A stretch of DNA of 64,000 bases from positions 496,001 through 560,000 of the forward strand of contig CAVRZO010000003.1 of assembly GCA_963725615.1 (NCBI GenBank). Reading direction: 5' to 3'. The notes under the pieces were generated by a model, which saw nothing but the letters and a program-made list of their open reading frames with translations, made no database searches and had not been told where the DNA came from. Numbering within the stretch: position 1 is the first letter of the stretch; every line of letters starts with the position of its first letter. The DNA comes from JAIQFF01 sp963725615 (GTDB lineage Bacteria > Acidobacteriota > Terriglobia > Terriglobales > Acidobacteriaceae). The translations under genes were made by a program, and so were the position numbers. This document shows, piece after piece, positions 38,601-46,486 of the stretch.

Positions 38601-39193
38601 CCATCCAGCAGAAAATTATTCTGCAGCGACCGGGCTCCATTGGCGGAGAATCCGAATCCACCTTCATCCCGGGCGCCGGGTTCGCTGGGGGCCGTGCCCG
38701 CGGTCAGCAATGCAAGCTGGGCAAAGTTGCGGCCGTTGAGCGGCAAGTTGGCCATGCGCTTGTTGTCCACCACCTGGCCCAATTCAGAAGTTTCAGTTTC
38801 AAGCAGGGGAGTGGCGGCGGTGACTTCGATGGATTCCGATATCTGGCCCACCTGCAGTTCGATGTTCAAAGCGATGCGCTGCTGCACATCCAGATCCACG
38901 GGCGGTGTGATTGACCTCTTGAACCCCGGATGCTCGACCGTGACCGTGTAGCGCCCAACCCGCAGCGGGCCCGCGACGTACTCGCCCGATTCGTTGGTCG
39001 TGGTTTCCAGGTGAATGCCGCGTTCCACATCACTCACCGTGACTTTGGCGTTCGTCACGATCGCGCCGGTCTGGTCCTTGACGGTTCCGACAATGCTGCC
39101 GGCATCTTTTTGCGCCCACATCGGCACCGAGGAAGCCAAGCAGACCACGGCAAGAAGAAGAACTGGAAGTCGGAAACTGGCCAGGTGGGGCAT
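35693..39193 (-). CDS. Oar-like TonB-dependent receptor of the amino-sugar locus
   Basis: 1166 residues. The signal peptide ('VLLLAVVCLASSVPMWAQ') is followed by a CarboxypepD_reg-like domain ('GSIVGTVKDQTGAIVTNAKV'), a plug ('NLPLNGRNFAQLALLTAG', 'NNFLLDGVDNN') and a large barrel ending in 'LALKLSF'. An AAGGAGG site lies 6-7 nt upstream of the ATG. It is first in an operon with the GH2 enzyme (33-nt gap), so it most likely imports or captures the oligosaccharide that enzyme trims. A motif shared with the DeoR promoter lies 108 nt upstream of its start. No SusD-like gene accompanies it. Confidence 0.9.
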   Translation of the reverse strand: MPHLASFRLPVLLLAVVCLASSVPMWAQKDAGSIVGTVKDQTGAIVTNAKVTVSDVERGIHLETTTNESGEYVAGPLRVGRYTVTVEHPGFKRSITPPVDLDVQQRIALNIELQVGQISESIEVTAATPLLETETSELGQVVDNKRMANLPLNGRNFAQLALLTAGTAPSEPGARDEGGFGFSANGARSLQNNFLLDGVDNNSNLPDLLNETNYVIQPSVEAIEEFKVQTNAYSAEFGRGNGAIINATIKSGTNQFHGSAYEFLRNEKLDAKNFFDDPNSPIAPYKQNQFGFTIGGPIVRNRIFFFTDYEGLRIRQAQTLTSFVPTAAQLSGDFSDQLDLTSPLQALAADHVTMIPALDCAGHPTYAGEIFNARQAQNSGLYDSGLCGVPFGAYDASGNPTNIIPQGQLDPLSLAIAKLYPAPNVNGNGFNFLSNPVRRETRNNFDVRIDQKFTDKDYAFFRFSYEDQPSLIPGPFDSTGGDGGGFFSGVEDNAYRSFATSWTHLFRSNLTNEFRLGYNRVNSQRQQINADKTSEDLLNFPGGFPGIPNVPGNGGLPQLTFNDINQIGSPTFLPSHEVQNTYGLSENLTWVHGSHSFKFGTDIRSEEFTIFQPAAPRGTLDFGPGFTDNPAVPFSGGSGFASFLVGLSDGGSINNLHNIDYHHQVYAFYAQDDWKLTPNLTLNLGLRYELFTTIKERNNELGTFDLTTGALIVPKGVTAQLTPQLAAIVPVQATGTPGLISPDTNNFAPRIGLAYKVSQKFIVRAGYGIFYGGDEAGPYSNPSMGFNPPFFVSKNFTNPCGAASANPATVDCSLPGIPTLSSGFPANSLTDPEPPPLFFSLDPKLVTPYMQQWHLSTQYELPSNTVFEVTYAGSRGLKQYIYLNGNQAEPNPDPNLPFADRRPLPQLDGFIGWFRSAGFSNYNSLQTRVEKRFSRGLTFLASYTWAHALDIASNADLGAQNGGDFRDFRNPSQEYGNSDFDIRHRFVFSYLYELPIGQGKRMLGNASGVLNQIVGGWQVGGITSVSTGNWFTILDDNGVANSDGQQRPDLIGDPRGQHCVPNTFFNTCAFADPPSGSFGDVSRNSVQGPGYQIWDFSVFKNFPITERTKLEFRAEFFNVFNHPNLQFAKSGPQNSINTTTFGTPQFGFLTGARDPRQVQLALKLSF

Positions 39194-39523
39194 GCGATCC
39201 TCCTTGAAACTCGTTCGTTGGCATCCGCCGAAGACTACGCGGCTGCCAGGCTATCTGAGTTTGACCTGTGCTGAATTGTTACGAACACTTACTTTTACTT
39301 TCGTTCTGTGTCGGTTGTCAAGACAAAAGTCGGGTTTCCGTCCCCACAAAAGGCGAATGCGGCGAATTCAAAGCTTTGCTGCAAGCAGCGAAAATCAAAG
39401 CTCTGGCAGCACCAGACCGGTACGCGAGCGCAGCGCCAGCGCAAGAACCGGAGGGGCTGCGCGCCGGCCGGAAAAAAAGGGAAAGCAATCGAAAGCCGGG
39501 ACAAACCGAAGCCTTCCGTCAGT
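39194..39523. other. regulatory region upstream of the receptor/GH2 operon
   Basis: 330 bases between the SIS-domain gene end and the receptor start. Bases 39270-39335 are AT-richer and contain the operator candidate. The remainder shows no gene. Confidence 0.4.
39301..39329 (-). promoter_or_regulatory. candidate DeoR-family operator upstream of the Oar-like receptor
   Basis: Plus-strand sequence TCGTTCTGTGTCGGTTGTCA continues AGACAAAAG. It shares the core TCGGTTGTC and the flanks TCGTT...AAAAG, at equal spacing, with 41456-41485 in front of the DeoR gene. The prediction rests only on these two copies. Confidence 0.5.
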
Positions 39524-40657
39524 TCACGATTGGGCAGGCTCGGTTTGCTCAGTGACTGCTTCTTCGTCGAGGACTACTACGCGACTCAAATGCCGTGGAT
39601 TGTCGGGGTCGAGACCCTTTTTCAGTCCGGTGTAGAGACCAGTCAATTGTCCGGCAAAAACGTATGGCGCCAGGGGTACCACTTCGGGCAGCTCAAAATC
39701 GAACTCGATCAGAAGGTCCGACGCGCCCCGAGCCCTGTTGTCCGCCCGATTTGTAACCGCCAGCGTTGTTCCCCCCAGCCCCTTGATTTCCTGCAGGACC
39801 TCGCACTCCGCATCGTAGCCCTGTTCAGACAGCAGAAACATTACGAGCGTTTCAGGTCCAACAATCGACTTGGGTCCATGACGGAATTCCAAGGTGTGAA
39901 AATTCTGCGCGTAAGACACCGACATCTCGTTGATCTTGAGCGCGGTCTCGCAAGCCAGACCGTAGAAAGGGCCCTGGCCCAGACACACGTAGTCGGCAAA
40001 CTGCCCTGCACCAACAAAATCACGGATTCGCGGGTGCAGGCTGTCCATGGCTCTCTGTGCCAGCCCGGGTAACCTGCAGAACGAGTTCAAGAGCGCCGAA
40101 TGGTTGGCCTCGCAGGCCGCCAGATACTGCAGGCCGATCAGCATGGAAGTAAACGAGCGAGTCATCACCGTACTTTGCTCGTCGCAGGGAAGCAGCGGCA
40201 GGGTGGCGGTAGCGATCTGTTCCAGGGGCTGATCGGGTGTCCCGGTAACTGCAAGAACGCGAATGTTCTTCTCCCGTTCCAGCACCTGGGCCGCTCGCAC
40301 CGCCTCGGAGGTACGGCCTGAGCGCGAGATCACTACTGCCGCAAGATTCTCCGACCCCGCCAGCACGATTTCAGGAAAGAGCAGCAACTCGGAAGCGGGG
40401 ATGGCTCGCGCCCGCATGCCCGTAATGCCGCTCCACGCCGCTGCCGCTGAGAGCGCGAGGTAGTAGCTGGAGCCGCAACCGACAAACAACCATTCCCTGG
40501 CGGAGCGAAATGGTTGCCGGATCTCTGCCAGTGATCCGTGGCGCTCCAACCCTTCCAGACAGCGGCCCCAGAACTGGGGCTGGGACAGTATTTCAGCAAG
40601 AGAATGTGCGCCCGGCACTGCTTTGGTGGATGGCTCAACCGTCCGTGCGTCAGACAA
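39524..40657 (-). CDS. SIS-domain sugar-phosphate isomerase/deaminase (AgaS/GlmS-isomerase-like)
   Basis: 377 residues with two SIS modules. The first has 'FVGCGSSYYLALSAA' and the SIS signature 'VISRSGRTSEAVRAA'. The second has 'CLGQGPFYGLACETALKINE' and 'LEFRHGPKSIVG', as in the isomerase half of GlmS and in AgaS. Such proteins interconvert or deaminate hexosamine-6-phosphates in the cytoplasm. It starts with a TTG at 40657 that overlaps the DeoR stop by 8 nt, so repressor and enzyme are one transcript. The neighbours (glucosaminidase, receptor) support amino-sugar catabolism. The exact sugar is not determinable here. Confidence 0.88.
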   Translation of the reverse strand: MSDARTVEPSTKAVPGAHSLAEILSQPQFWGRCLEGLERHGSLAEIRQPFRSAREWLFVGCGSSYYLALSAAAAWSGITGMRARAIPASELLLFPEIVLAGSENLAAVVISRSGRTSEAVRAAQVLEREKNIRVLAVTGTPDQPLEQIATATLPLLPCDEQSTVMTRSFTSMLIGLQYLAACEANHSALLNSFCRLPGLAQRAMDSLHPRIRDFVGAGQFADYVCLGQGPFYGLACETALKINEMSVSYAQNFHTLEFRHGPKSIVGPETLVMFLLSEQGYDAECEVLQEIKGLGGTTLAVTNRADNRARGASDLLIEFDFELPEVVPLAPYVFAGQLTGLYTGLKKGLDPDNPRHLSRVVVLDEEAVTEQTEPAQS

Positions 40658-41411
40658 GCGTCACCTCAACTCCGACTTTCTTCAGCGCCCGCAGGTCAGA
40701 CTTGGGAATACCGTGGTCCGTGATGACTTCCTGCAAAGCCGAGGGCGCAATGATCATGGACAAACTCCTTCGGCCAAACTTGCTGGAATCGCATACCGCC
40801 ACCGTGCGCTTGGCAACCTCCACCATGACGCGGTTCACTTTGGCTTCCAGAAGATTCGGAGTGCTCAGGCCGTAGTGCACATCAAAACCGTCCACTCCGA
40901 GAAAGAGAAGGTCAGCGTTCAGACCACGCAGGGTTTCCTCCGCAATCGGGCCCACCAGCGAAAAGGAGTTCTTGCGCAGTGTGCCGCCCGTCAGGATCAC
41001 TTCGACGGGAGCGCCAGTAAGTTCCGCCGCGATGTTCAACGCGTTGGTGATAATCGTAATGTTATGAAAGCTCCGCAGTGCCCGCGCGATGGCCGTGGTC
41101 GTGGTGCCGGAATCGAGAATCACCACCTGGCCTTCCTTCACCTGGGCCGCCGCGGAGGCCGCAATCCGCAGCTTCTCCTTGCGGTGCAGCTTTTCTTTTT
41201 CCCGCAAGGTCGGGTCCTCGAGCGCGCCCTCGCGGGCCGGTAACGCGCCGCCATGGGTGCGATGCACCAGTCCGTGAGCATGCAGGACCTCGAGATCTTT
41301 GCGGATCGTGACCTGCGAAGTGTCGAACTTCCGGGCCATGTCCGCGACCAGCACGCGTCCGTCCCGTTCCAGAATCTCGATAATGGCCCGCCGGCGTTCT
41401 TCGTTGAGCAC
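40650..41411 (-). CDS. DeoR-family transcriptional repressor (AgaR-like)
   Basis: 253 residues. The N-terminal DeoR helix-turn-helix is 'MLNEERRRAIIEILERDGRV' through 'DTSQVTIRKDLEVLHAHGLV', with the classic 'RTHGGAL' hinge. The C-terminal sugar-phosphate sensor domain has 'VILDSGTTTTAIARAL', 'ITNALNIAAEL', 'TGGTLR' and 'LFLGVDGFD'. These repressors are released by phosphorylated sugars, often amino-sugar phosphates. It heads a two-gene unit with the SIS enzyme. The shared motif 45 nt upstream of its ATG suggests autoregulation together with control of the receptor/GH2 operon. Confidence 0.92.
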   Translation of the reverse strand: MLNEERRRAIIEILERDGRVLVADMARKFDTSQVTIRKDLEVLHAHGLVHRTHGGALPAREGALEDPTLREKEKLHRKEKLRIAASAAAQVKEGQVVILDSGTTTTAIARALRSFHNITIITNALNIAAELTGAPVEVILTGGTLRKNSFSLVGPIAEETLRGLNADLLFLGVDGFDVHYGLSTPNLLEAKVNRVMVEVAKRTVAVCDSSKFGRRSLSMIIAPSALQEVITDHGIPKSDLRALKKVGVEVTLV

Positions 41412-41455
41412 GTTTTCCCCGAAACCCGGGCTTATGATTGCCCTTTCTTTTTATA

Positions 41456-41485
41456 TCGTTTGCTTTCGGTTGTCCAGTCGAAAAG
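41456..41485 (-). promoter_or_regulatory. candidate DeoR-family operator upstream of its own gene
   Basis: Plus-strand TCGTTTGCTTTCGGTTGTCC continues AGTCGAAAAG. It includes a partial inverted repeat CTTTCG...CGAAAAG. It matches the motif at 39301-39329 over the core and both flanks with the same internal spacing. Confidence 0.5.
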
Positions 41486-41548
41486 GAAAGAGAGCAGGCG
41501 CGGTGCCCGAAACGCTTAGTGCGACTGCGTCGAAGTGGTTGTGTCCGG

Positions 41549-43858
41549 CTAGAATTCGATTCCCAGGCGAACGCTGTAACTGCGCGGAGGCGCAATTCCG
41601 GTGCCCGAGAAGAGGCCGGCAAAATTGATTACGTTCAGGCGATTGTTAAAGTTTTGCACATCGGCCTGCAGGCGCATGAGCAGATGTTCTCTCCTCACCA
41701 GCTCAGTGCCTACCGAAGCCCCCAGAGCAAGCGAAGGCTTTACCCGGCCGCGATCGAAGTTCACGCGATCGACAATCTGCTCCCCGAATTGCTGTACGGC
41801 ATCCTGTACGGTGCCGTCGAACTCAGTAGGCAGGCCGCTGCCGTAGGATCCTCCGAGCGCCACCCAGGCACGCGGCACAACCTGATAACGAAAGCGGGTG
41901 CTGACGGTGTTTCGCTGGTCTTGCGAAACTGGAAAGCGTCCGGTATTCGCTAGCGCGTTCGAGGCATCATCCCCAAGAAATAGCCCGCCGGTCACAGGCG
42001 TGTAGCCGAAGCCCACCATGTTCGAGTAGCTGATCTGGCCGGAGAGTCGTCTCCAGTTAGGCAGATCCAGTTTGGCTTCGGTGCCGTAAATGCTTCCACG
42101 GCGGAAAGCGATGGGAAAACTCACTCCCGTATCGAACAGGACGTCGTCGTCGGCGTAGTTGTCAAAGGTGCGGTCGAAATAGTTCACGTCAAGCTTCATC
42201 TTTCCAAAGAAGCCCTTGGTGAAACCCGCCTCATAGAAATTCCCGTGCGAAGGTTCCACGGGAAGGCGCAACACTTCCGGATCGAGCGCGACGACGGCCG
42301 GCGAACTGGCGAGCAGAATATTTTCCGACGCAGGCGTCTGGAAAATCCGGTCATAAGAAGCATGAAACACCAAATCTGCCCGCGGCCAATACCAGGCGAT
42401 TCCAAGCCGCGGGCTCAGCGCGTTGCGATCAACCACCAGGTGGTAGTGGTCCCACCGCAGGCCGGCGCTCAGGGTGAATCGGCCGAGGCGCATGAGATCC
42501 TGGACATATATAGCTTGTTCGCGATCGACTCCGTGGCCGGTGAAATTAAATGTTGGCTGCGTGTCCGGATCGAACTGGCTGAAATCAGTAATGGCGTAGT
42601 TGAATTGCTCATGGATCGAACCATAATCCATGTCGGCGCCAGCCTTGATCTCGTGGATGCCATGATGAATCGAGATATTGCCCTTGACGTAGATCTCGCG
42701 GAGGCTGCGCTGCTGTCCTGCGATGATGGGCGTGGATTGAAGGTTCGACGAGAGGCCGGACGAATCGTCTCTCGACATCAACCGGAAATCGCCCAGGACG
42801 TTGGACGAAAAAACGTGCTGGTAGGAGAGAATGCCGATAGTTTCGTCGCTGCTGCGATCCTGGCGTTGTCCGGCGGCCTGCTGCAAAAATTCGTTGGGCA
42901 CCTGAAATACTGTCTGCTCGTGCCGAACGATAAATCCGAGACGATCACGCTCCGTAAGGTCGCGTTCGTAGTGCGCTGCAAAGCTGCCGGTAGTAGCGCG
43001 ATTGGTGAAGTTGTCGAGCACGGGCGGATCGAGGTAGCGGTCGGTAAGCGCGCCTTCCGCACTGACTCCGAGAGTGTTGTTGCCCCAACCCTGCTGCACC
43101 ATCAGATAGCCGTCCGCCGTGCCAAAGCTGCCGCCCGAAGCGACGAACTGGCCGTGCAGGCCCTGCCGTAAATTACGAGCGGTCGAAATCTCAACCACGC
43201 CGCCCAGTTTCCTCCCGTATTCAGCCGGGAAATTCGCAGTGAGAATGGTGACCGACTCCACGTCGTCGGCCTCGATCTCGGGCGCGAACGAAGGCGAACG
43301 GTTGTCGGTCAGCGGAATTCCATCCACGACGTATTGCGTCTGGTACTCTGAGCCTCTCGGATGCAACACGCCGTTTGATTCCAGAAGCCAGCCCGGCTGC
43401 GAGTTCACCAGATCAATGACTGATCGGCCGGGCAGCGCGGTGCTGCGATGTTCAAGGGTGTCGCTTCCCACTCGATTGACTGTGCCCGTTCGGTGGGGGT
43501 CAACCAGGGTGTCCGAATCGCGGACTTCAACCGCGGTCTGCGTGGGTGCAACCGATAACTGAATCCGCAATTCGACTGAAATCGCAGACCGAATTTCTAT
43601 GACGCTTGAGTTAGGAGCAAAGCCGGCCCGTCTCACGTCGATGCGGTACAGGCCGAATGGCAGATTTCTGGCTACCAGAGCGCCTGCCTGGTCGGTGATG
43701 TAGCTCTGGCGGAACTGATTTGCCTCCGAAACGAGATCCACCGAAGTCTGTAGACCCAGTCCAGCAGGATCCACAACCTTGAGCCGTACTACTCCCGAGT
43801 TACTCTGTCCGAAGAGCTGCCCTGCGAACAGAAAAAACAGCAGGCACTTCCTCATCAT
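41549..43858 (-). CDS. TonB-dependent receptor (medium size, with carboxypeptidase-regulatory-like N-domain)
   Basis: 769 residues starting Met-Met-Arg; either Met may be used. The signal peptide is 'CLLFFLFAGQLFGQ'. A short regulatory-like beta domain ('VVRLKVVDPAGLGLQTSVDL') is followed by a plug with 'YQTQYVVDGIPLTDNRSPSF' and 'FPAEYGRKLGGVVEISTA', then a barrel ending 'SVRLGIEF'. It is shorter than the Oar-like receptors and closer to classic siderophore/vitamin/sugar receptors. It lies on the same strand upstream of the DeoR-SIS unit and downstream of an MFS transporter gene, so it may serve the same substrate class. The ligand is unknown. Confidence 0.88.
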   Translation of the reverse strand: MMRKCLLFFLFAGQLFGQSNSGVVRLKVVDPAGLGLQTSVDLVSEANQFRQSYITDQAGALVARNLPFGLYRIDVRRAGFAPNSSVIEIRSAISVELRIQLSVAPTQTAVEVRDSDTLVDPHRTGTVNRVGSDTLEHRSTALPGRSVIDLVNSQPGWLLESNGVLHPRGSEYQTQYVVDGIPLTDNRSPSFAPEIEADDVESVTILTANFPAEYGRKLGGVVEISTARNLRQGLHGQFVASGGSFGTADGYLMVQQGWGNNTLGVSAEGALTDRYLDPPVLDNFTNRATTGSFAAHYERDLTERDRLGFIVRHEQTVFQVPNEFLQQAAGQRQDRSSDETIGILSYQHVFSSNVLGDFRLMSRDDSSGLSSNLQSTPIIAGQQRSLREIYVKGNISIHHGIHEIKAGADMDYGSIHEQFNYAITDFSQFDPDTQPTFNFTGHGVDREQAIYVQDLMRLGRFTLSAGLRWDHYHLVVDRNALSPRLGIAWYWPRADLVFHASYDRIFQTPASENILLASSPAVVALDPEVLRLPVEPSHGNFYEAGFTKGFFGKMKLDVNYFDRTFDNYADDDVLFDTGVSFPIAFRRGSIYGTEAKLDLPNWRRLSGQISYSNMVGFGYTPVTGGLFLGDDASNALANTGRFPVSQDQRNTVSTRFRYQVVPRAWVALGGSYGSGLPTEFDGTVQDAVQQFGEQIVDRVNFDRGRVKPSLALGASVGTELVRREHLLMRLQADVQNFNNRLNVINFAGLFSGTGIAPPRSYSVRLGIEF

Positions 43859-43987
43859 TTTCTGTCCTACAGAACGATTCTACCCCGAGCTGCACTCCTT
43901 CCGGTGCGCTAAGGTAACCGGTGCCATGAGGCGATCAGGCCACTCGCTTGGATGGCATCCATCGCGAGCAAGGCGGTATCAGACGCG

Positions 43988-45256
43988 CTATTCCAGCTGC
44001 TTCCCCTTGGTCTCAGGCAATTGTGTGGCCACCAGACACGCCAGCAAGAACGACACGCCACACAAATAGAAGGCCCAACTCAAACCCTTCGTCTGTCCCA
44101 CGTGCCCGATGACAAAAGGTGCGATCGAACTCATGGTGCGTGCGCCGTTGTAGGTAAAACCCAGGGCCCGTGCCCGGACTTCAGTGGGAAAAATTTCGCT
44201 TCCGATAATTCCCGAGCCGGAGAAAAACCCGGTGCCGAAAAACGCGAGCACCGTGCCCAACACCATCACGGCCCAAGGTGCCCGAGCCTGTGCATAAATC
44301 GGGACGATAAGTGCTGCCATCAATGTGTACAGAAGAAAAGATTTGCGACGCCCCAGCCAGTCCGCAACCCAGCCGAAGCTGGCGTATCCGGGGAACATTC
44401 CGACCAAATTCAGCACCACCAGTAAAGTGGTGGTCCCCATGATTCCGAAGCCGCGTCCGCCCTGCTCGACCGGCAACGAAAGATAAGGCGGAATCCATGT
44501 AAACAATCCCCACCAGGCAAACATTCCGAAGAAATTCATGAACAGCAGCGCCAGAGTATGTTTCGCATACGGAGGTCTAAAGAGTCCGGCGAATCCTGTC
44601 TGCGACACGGTCGTGATTGAGAAGCGTCTTACCGGGTCCGTGCTCTCGCCCTGACGTTCGAGCCACATCTCGGACTCAGGCACCCCCCGGCGAATCCATA
44701 AGACCACCAACGCGGGCAGGATCCCCACGAAGAACGCCATTCGCCAATCGGCATAATGCAACACGATTCCTACCGCCAGAGCGGCCAGAGCGTAGCCAAT
44801 CGCCCACGAACTTTGAACAATCGATATGGCTTTGGCTCGCAACTCAGTGGGCCAGGTTTCAGCCACCAGAGTGGCGCCGGTGTTCCACTCTCCTCCCATC
44901 CCCAACCCGAGGATGAAACGGAAGACCGCCAGCATCAGCACCGAGGTCGCGAGGCCGGAGGCGAAAGAACAAATTGAATAGGTAAGGATGCTAAGCATCA
45001 AGGCGCGTTTACGGCCTAGCCGATCGGCAATGAATCCGAATGCAACGCCGCCGATCCCGGAGGCCAGCAGCGTCAGGCTATTCAGCAGTCCCGCGGTGCC
45101 CTTGGTCATGCCCAGGTCGCGCATGACGTGCGCCAGCACCAGGGCATAGAGCATGGCGTCGAAAGCGTCGAGCATCCAGCCCAGCGCGGCCGCCAAGAGC
45201 GTCCGGCGTTGGGCGGAGGTGGCCTGCGCGAAGGGGAAGGCGAGGCTCGTTGGCAT
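43988..45256 (-). CDS. MFS transporter (sugar/organic-acid symporter type)
   Basis: 422 residues from the ATG at 45256; a TTG at 45292 would add 12 residues. About 12 membrane helices. The MFS motif after TM2 is 'GFIADRLGRKRAL', and its repeat in the second half is 'GWVADWLGRRKSF'. 'ETWPTELRAKA' and 'EIFPTEVRARALGF' are the sugar-porter/NanT-like signatures. It probably symports a carboxylated or sugar substrate with protons across the inner membrane. Its neighbourhood suggests uptake of the locus product, but the gap of 130 nt to the receptor gene leaves cotranscription uncertain. Confidence 0.88.
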   Translation of the reverse strand: MPTSLAFPFAQATSAQRRTLLAAALGWMLDAFDAMLYALVLAHVMRDLGMTKGTAGLLNSLTLLASGIGGVAFGFIADRLGRKRALMLSILTYSICSFASGLATSVLMLAVFRFILGLGMGGEWNTGATLVAETWPTELRAKAISIVQSSWAIGYALAALAVGIVLHYADWRMAFFVGILPALVVLWIRRGVPESEMWLERQGESTDPVRRFSITTVSQTGFAGLFRPPYAKHTLALLFMNFFGMFAWWGLFTWIPPYLSLPVEQGGRGFGIMGTTTLLVVLNLVGMFPGYASFGWVADWLGRRKSFLLYTLMAALIVPIYAQARAPWAVMVLGTVLAFFGTGFFSGSGIIGSEIFPTEVRARALGFTYNGARTMSSIAPFVIGHVGQTKGLSWAFYLCGVSFLLACLVATQLPETKGKQLE

Positions 45257-45337
45257 TGGACGGATTGTTAATGGTCGAGCGCCGATTGGCAATCAAAAAT
45301 CTGCGGTGGGAGCGCGCAGCGTAATCCACAAAAACCT

Positions 45338-45381
45338 TGTCATCCTGAGCGCAGCGAAGGACACTGTTAACCAGGATGACA
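45338..45381. repeat. intergenic palindromic repeat (TGTCATCCTG... family)
   Basis: TGTCATCCTG (45338-45347) pairs perfectly with CAGGATGACA (45372-45381). The loop contains AGCGCAGCGAAGGAC, a stretch I recognise as a very common intergenic repeat in acidobacterial and other soil genomes. It lies between the MFS gene and ribF. Confidence 0.65.
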
Positions 45382-45401
45382 GCTATTATGCGAACCGGCG
45401 C

Positions 45402-46343
45402 TTACAGGGCTTTCAAAAGGTGGAAGTACTTCCGAGCCTTGCGCACATCACGTGCTATCTGTTCACGCAGCGCATCCACGGAGGGAAACTTGATTTCGTT
45501 ACGCAGGCGCTGCAGGAAATAAATCTCCACTTCCGTATCGGGCGCCAGTTCGATGGGATGAAAATTCAAGAGGTGGCTTTCGACCGCGAAAGATTCCGCG
45601 CCAAATGTCGGACGGCCGCCCACGTTGGTTACCGAGTCGAAGCACTCGTTGCCCACCCGGGTGCGGGTGATGTAGACCCCGTCCCGGGGCACGAGTTCTT
45701 CGTAACGGCTGAGGTTGATGGTGGGAACGGTGTACTTCGACCCGTATCCTCGCCCCCGGCCCGGAGTGGAAAGCATGCTAAACGGATGTCCCAGCAAATG
45801 CCGGGCCCGGCTGACTCGCCCTTCGCTCAGAAGTCTGCGTACATGGCTGCTGGAGACTGGCTCCCCACGCAGCTTCATCTCGGGATACACTTTGACTTCG
45901 AAGCCCATCTCGCGCCCGAACTCCGCCAGCATCTCCACATTTCCCTCAGCCTTGTGCCCAAAATGAAAGTTGTAACCTTCATGCACTTCGCGGGCGTGCA
46001 GTTGCTTCTGGAGGATCTCTTCGGCAAACTGCCGCGGAGTCATCAGCGAAAGATCGCGCCCGAAAGGCAGGAGCAGCACCGCGTCCACGCCACTGGCTTC
46101 GAGCAGGCGCAGTTTTTCGGGAGTGGGTGTGATCAGCTTGAGGCCGGAATCCGGCCTGAGGATGCGCACCGGATGAGGCTCGAAGGTCACCGCCATCGCC
46201 TTGGCGCCCTGCTGCCGCGCCCGCTCAACGATCTCCTTGAGCACGCAGCTATGCGCGCGATGCACGCCGTCAAAGTTCCCAATGCTGACCAGCGTCGTGC
46301 CGAAGCCGGAGGGGACGTCCTCGAGTTTGTGAAAGACTTGCAT
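45402..46343 (-). CDS. ribF: bifunctional riboflavin kinase / FAD synthetase
   Basis: 313 residues from the ATG at 46343 (a TTG sits just before it). The N-terminal nucleotidyltransferase domain has 'VSIGNFDGVHRAH' and 'VTFEPHPVRIL', then 'SSSHVRRLLSEGRV'. The C-terminal flavokinase domain has 'GRGRGYGSKYTVPTINL' (the PTxN motif binding ATP/Mg) and 'VTNVGGRPTFG'. It makes FMN from riboflavin and then FAD. The length is normal (about 310). It supplies the flavin used by enzymes such as those of the four-gene array, although no regulatory link is seen. No FMN riboswitch is visible upstream. Confidence 0.95.
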   Translation of the reverse strand: MQVFHKLEDVPSGFGTTLVSIGNFDGVHRAHSCVLKEIVERARQQGAKAMAVTFEPHPVRILRPDSGLKLITPTPEKLRLLEASGVDAVLLLPFGRDLSLMTPRQFAEEILQKQLHAREVHEGYNFHFGHKAEGNVEMLAEFGREMGFEVKVYPEMKLRGEPVSSSHVRRLLSEGRVSRARHLLGHPFSMLSTPGRGRGYGSKYTVPTINLSRYEELVPRDGVYITRTRVGNECFDSVTNVGGRPTFGAESFAVESHLLNFHPIELAPDTEVEIYFLQRLRNEIKFPSVDALREQIARDVRKARKYFHLLKAL

Positions 46344-46486
46344 CAAAGCAGCTTCTAGCTTCTAGCTCCTAGCGTCTAGCTAAATCCAAGCCGTCCCGAG
46401 CACAGGACGAGGAATCGTCTCGGCCCTCTTTGCGAACTTTGCGGATTCTCTTTGCGCCCTTTGCGGTTAAAGATCTTCCTTCCCAC
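46344..46486. repeat. intergenic spacer with short degenerate tandem repeats
   Basis: Contains AGCTTCTAGCTTCTAGCTCC followed by TAGCGTCTAGCT (46351-46382), a tandem 6-8 nt repeat. A second repeat cluster is CTTTGCGAACTTTGCGGATT with CTTTGCGCCCTTTGCGG (46430-46466). There is no gene. Confidence 0.55.

Noticed and set aside
41412..41548. Second gene or RNA in the DeoR upstream gap
   Set aside because: Only AT-rich promoter-like DNA and the operator candidate are present; no hairpin-plus-T-run or open frame.
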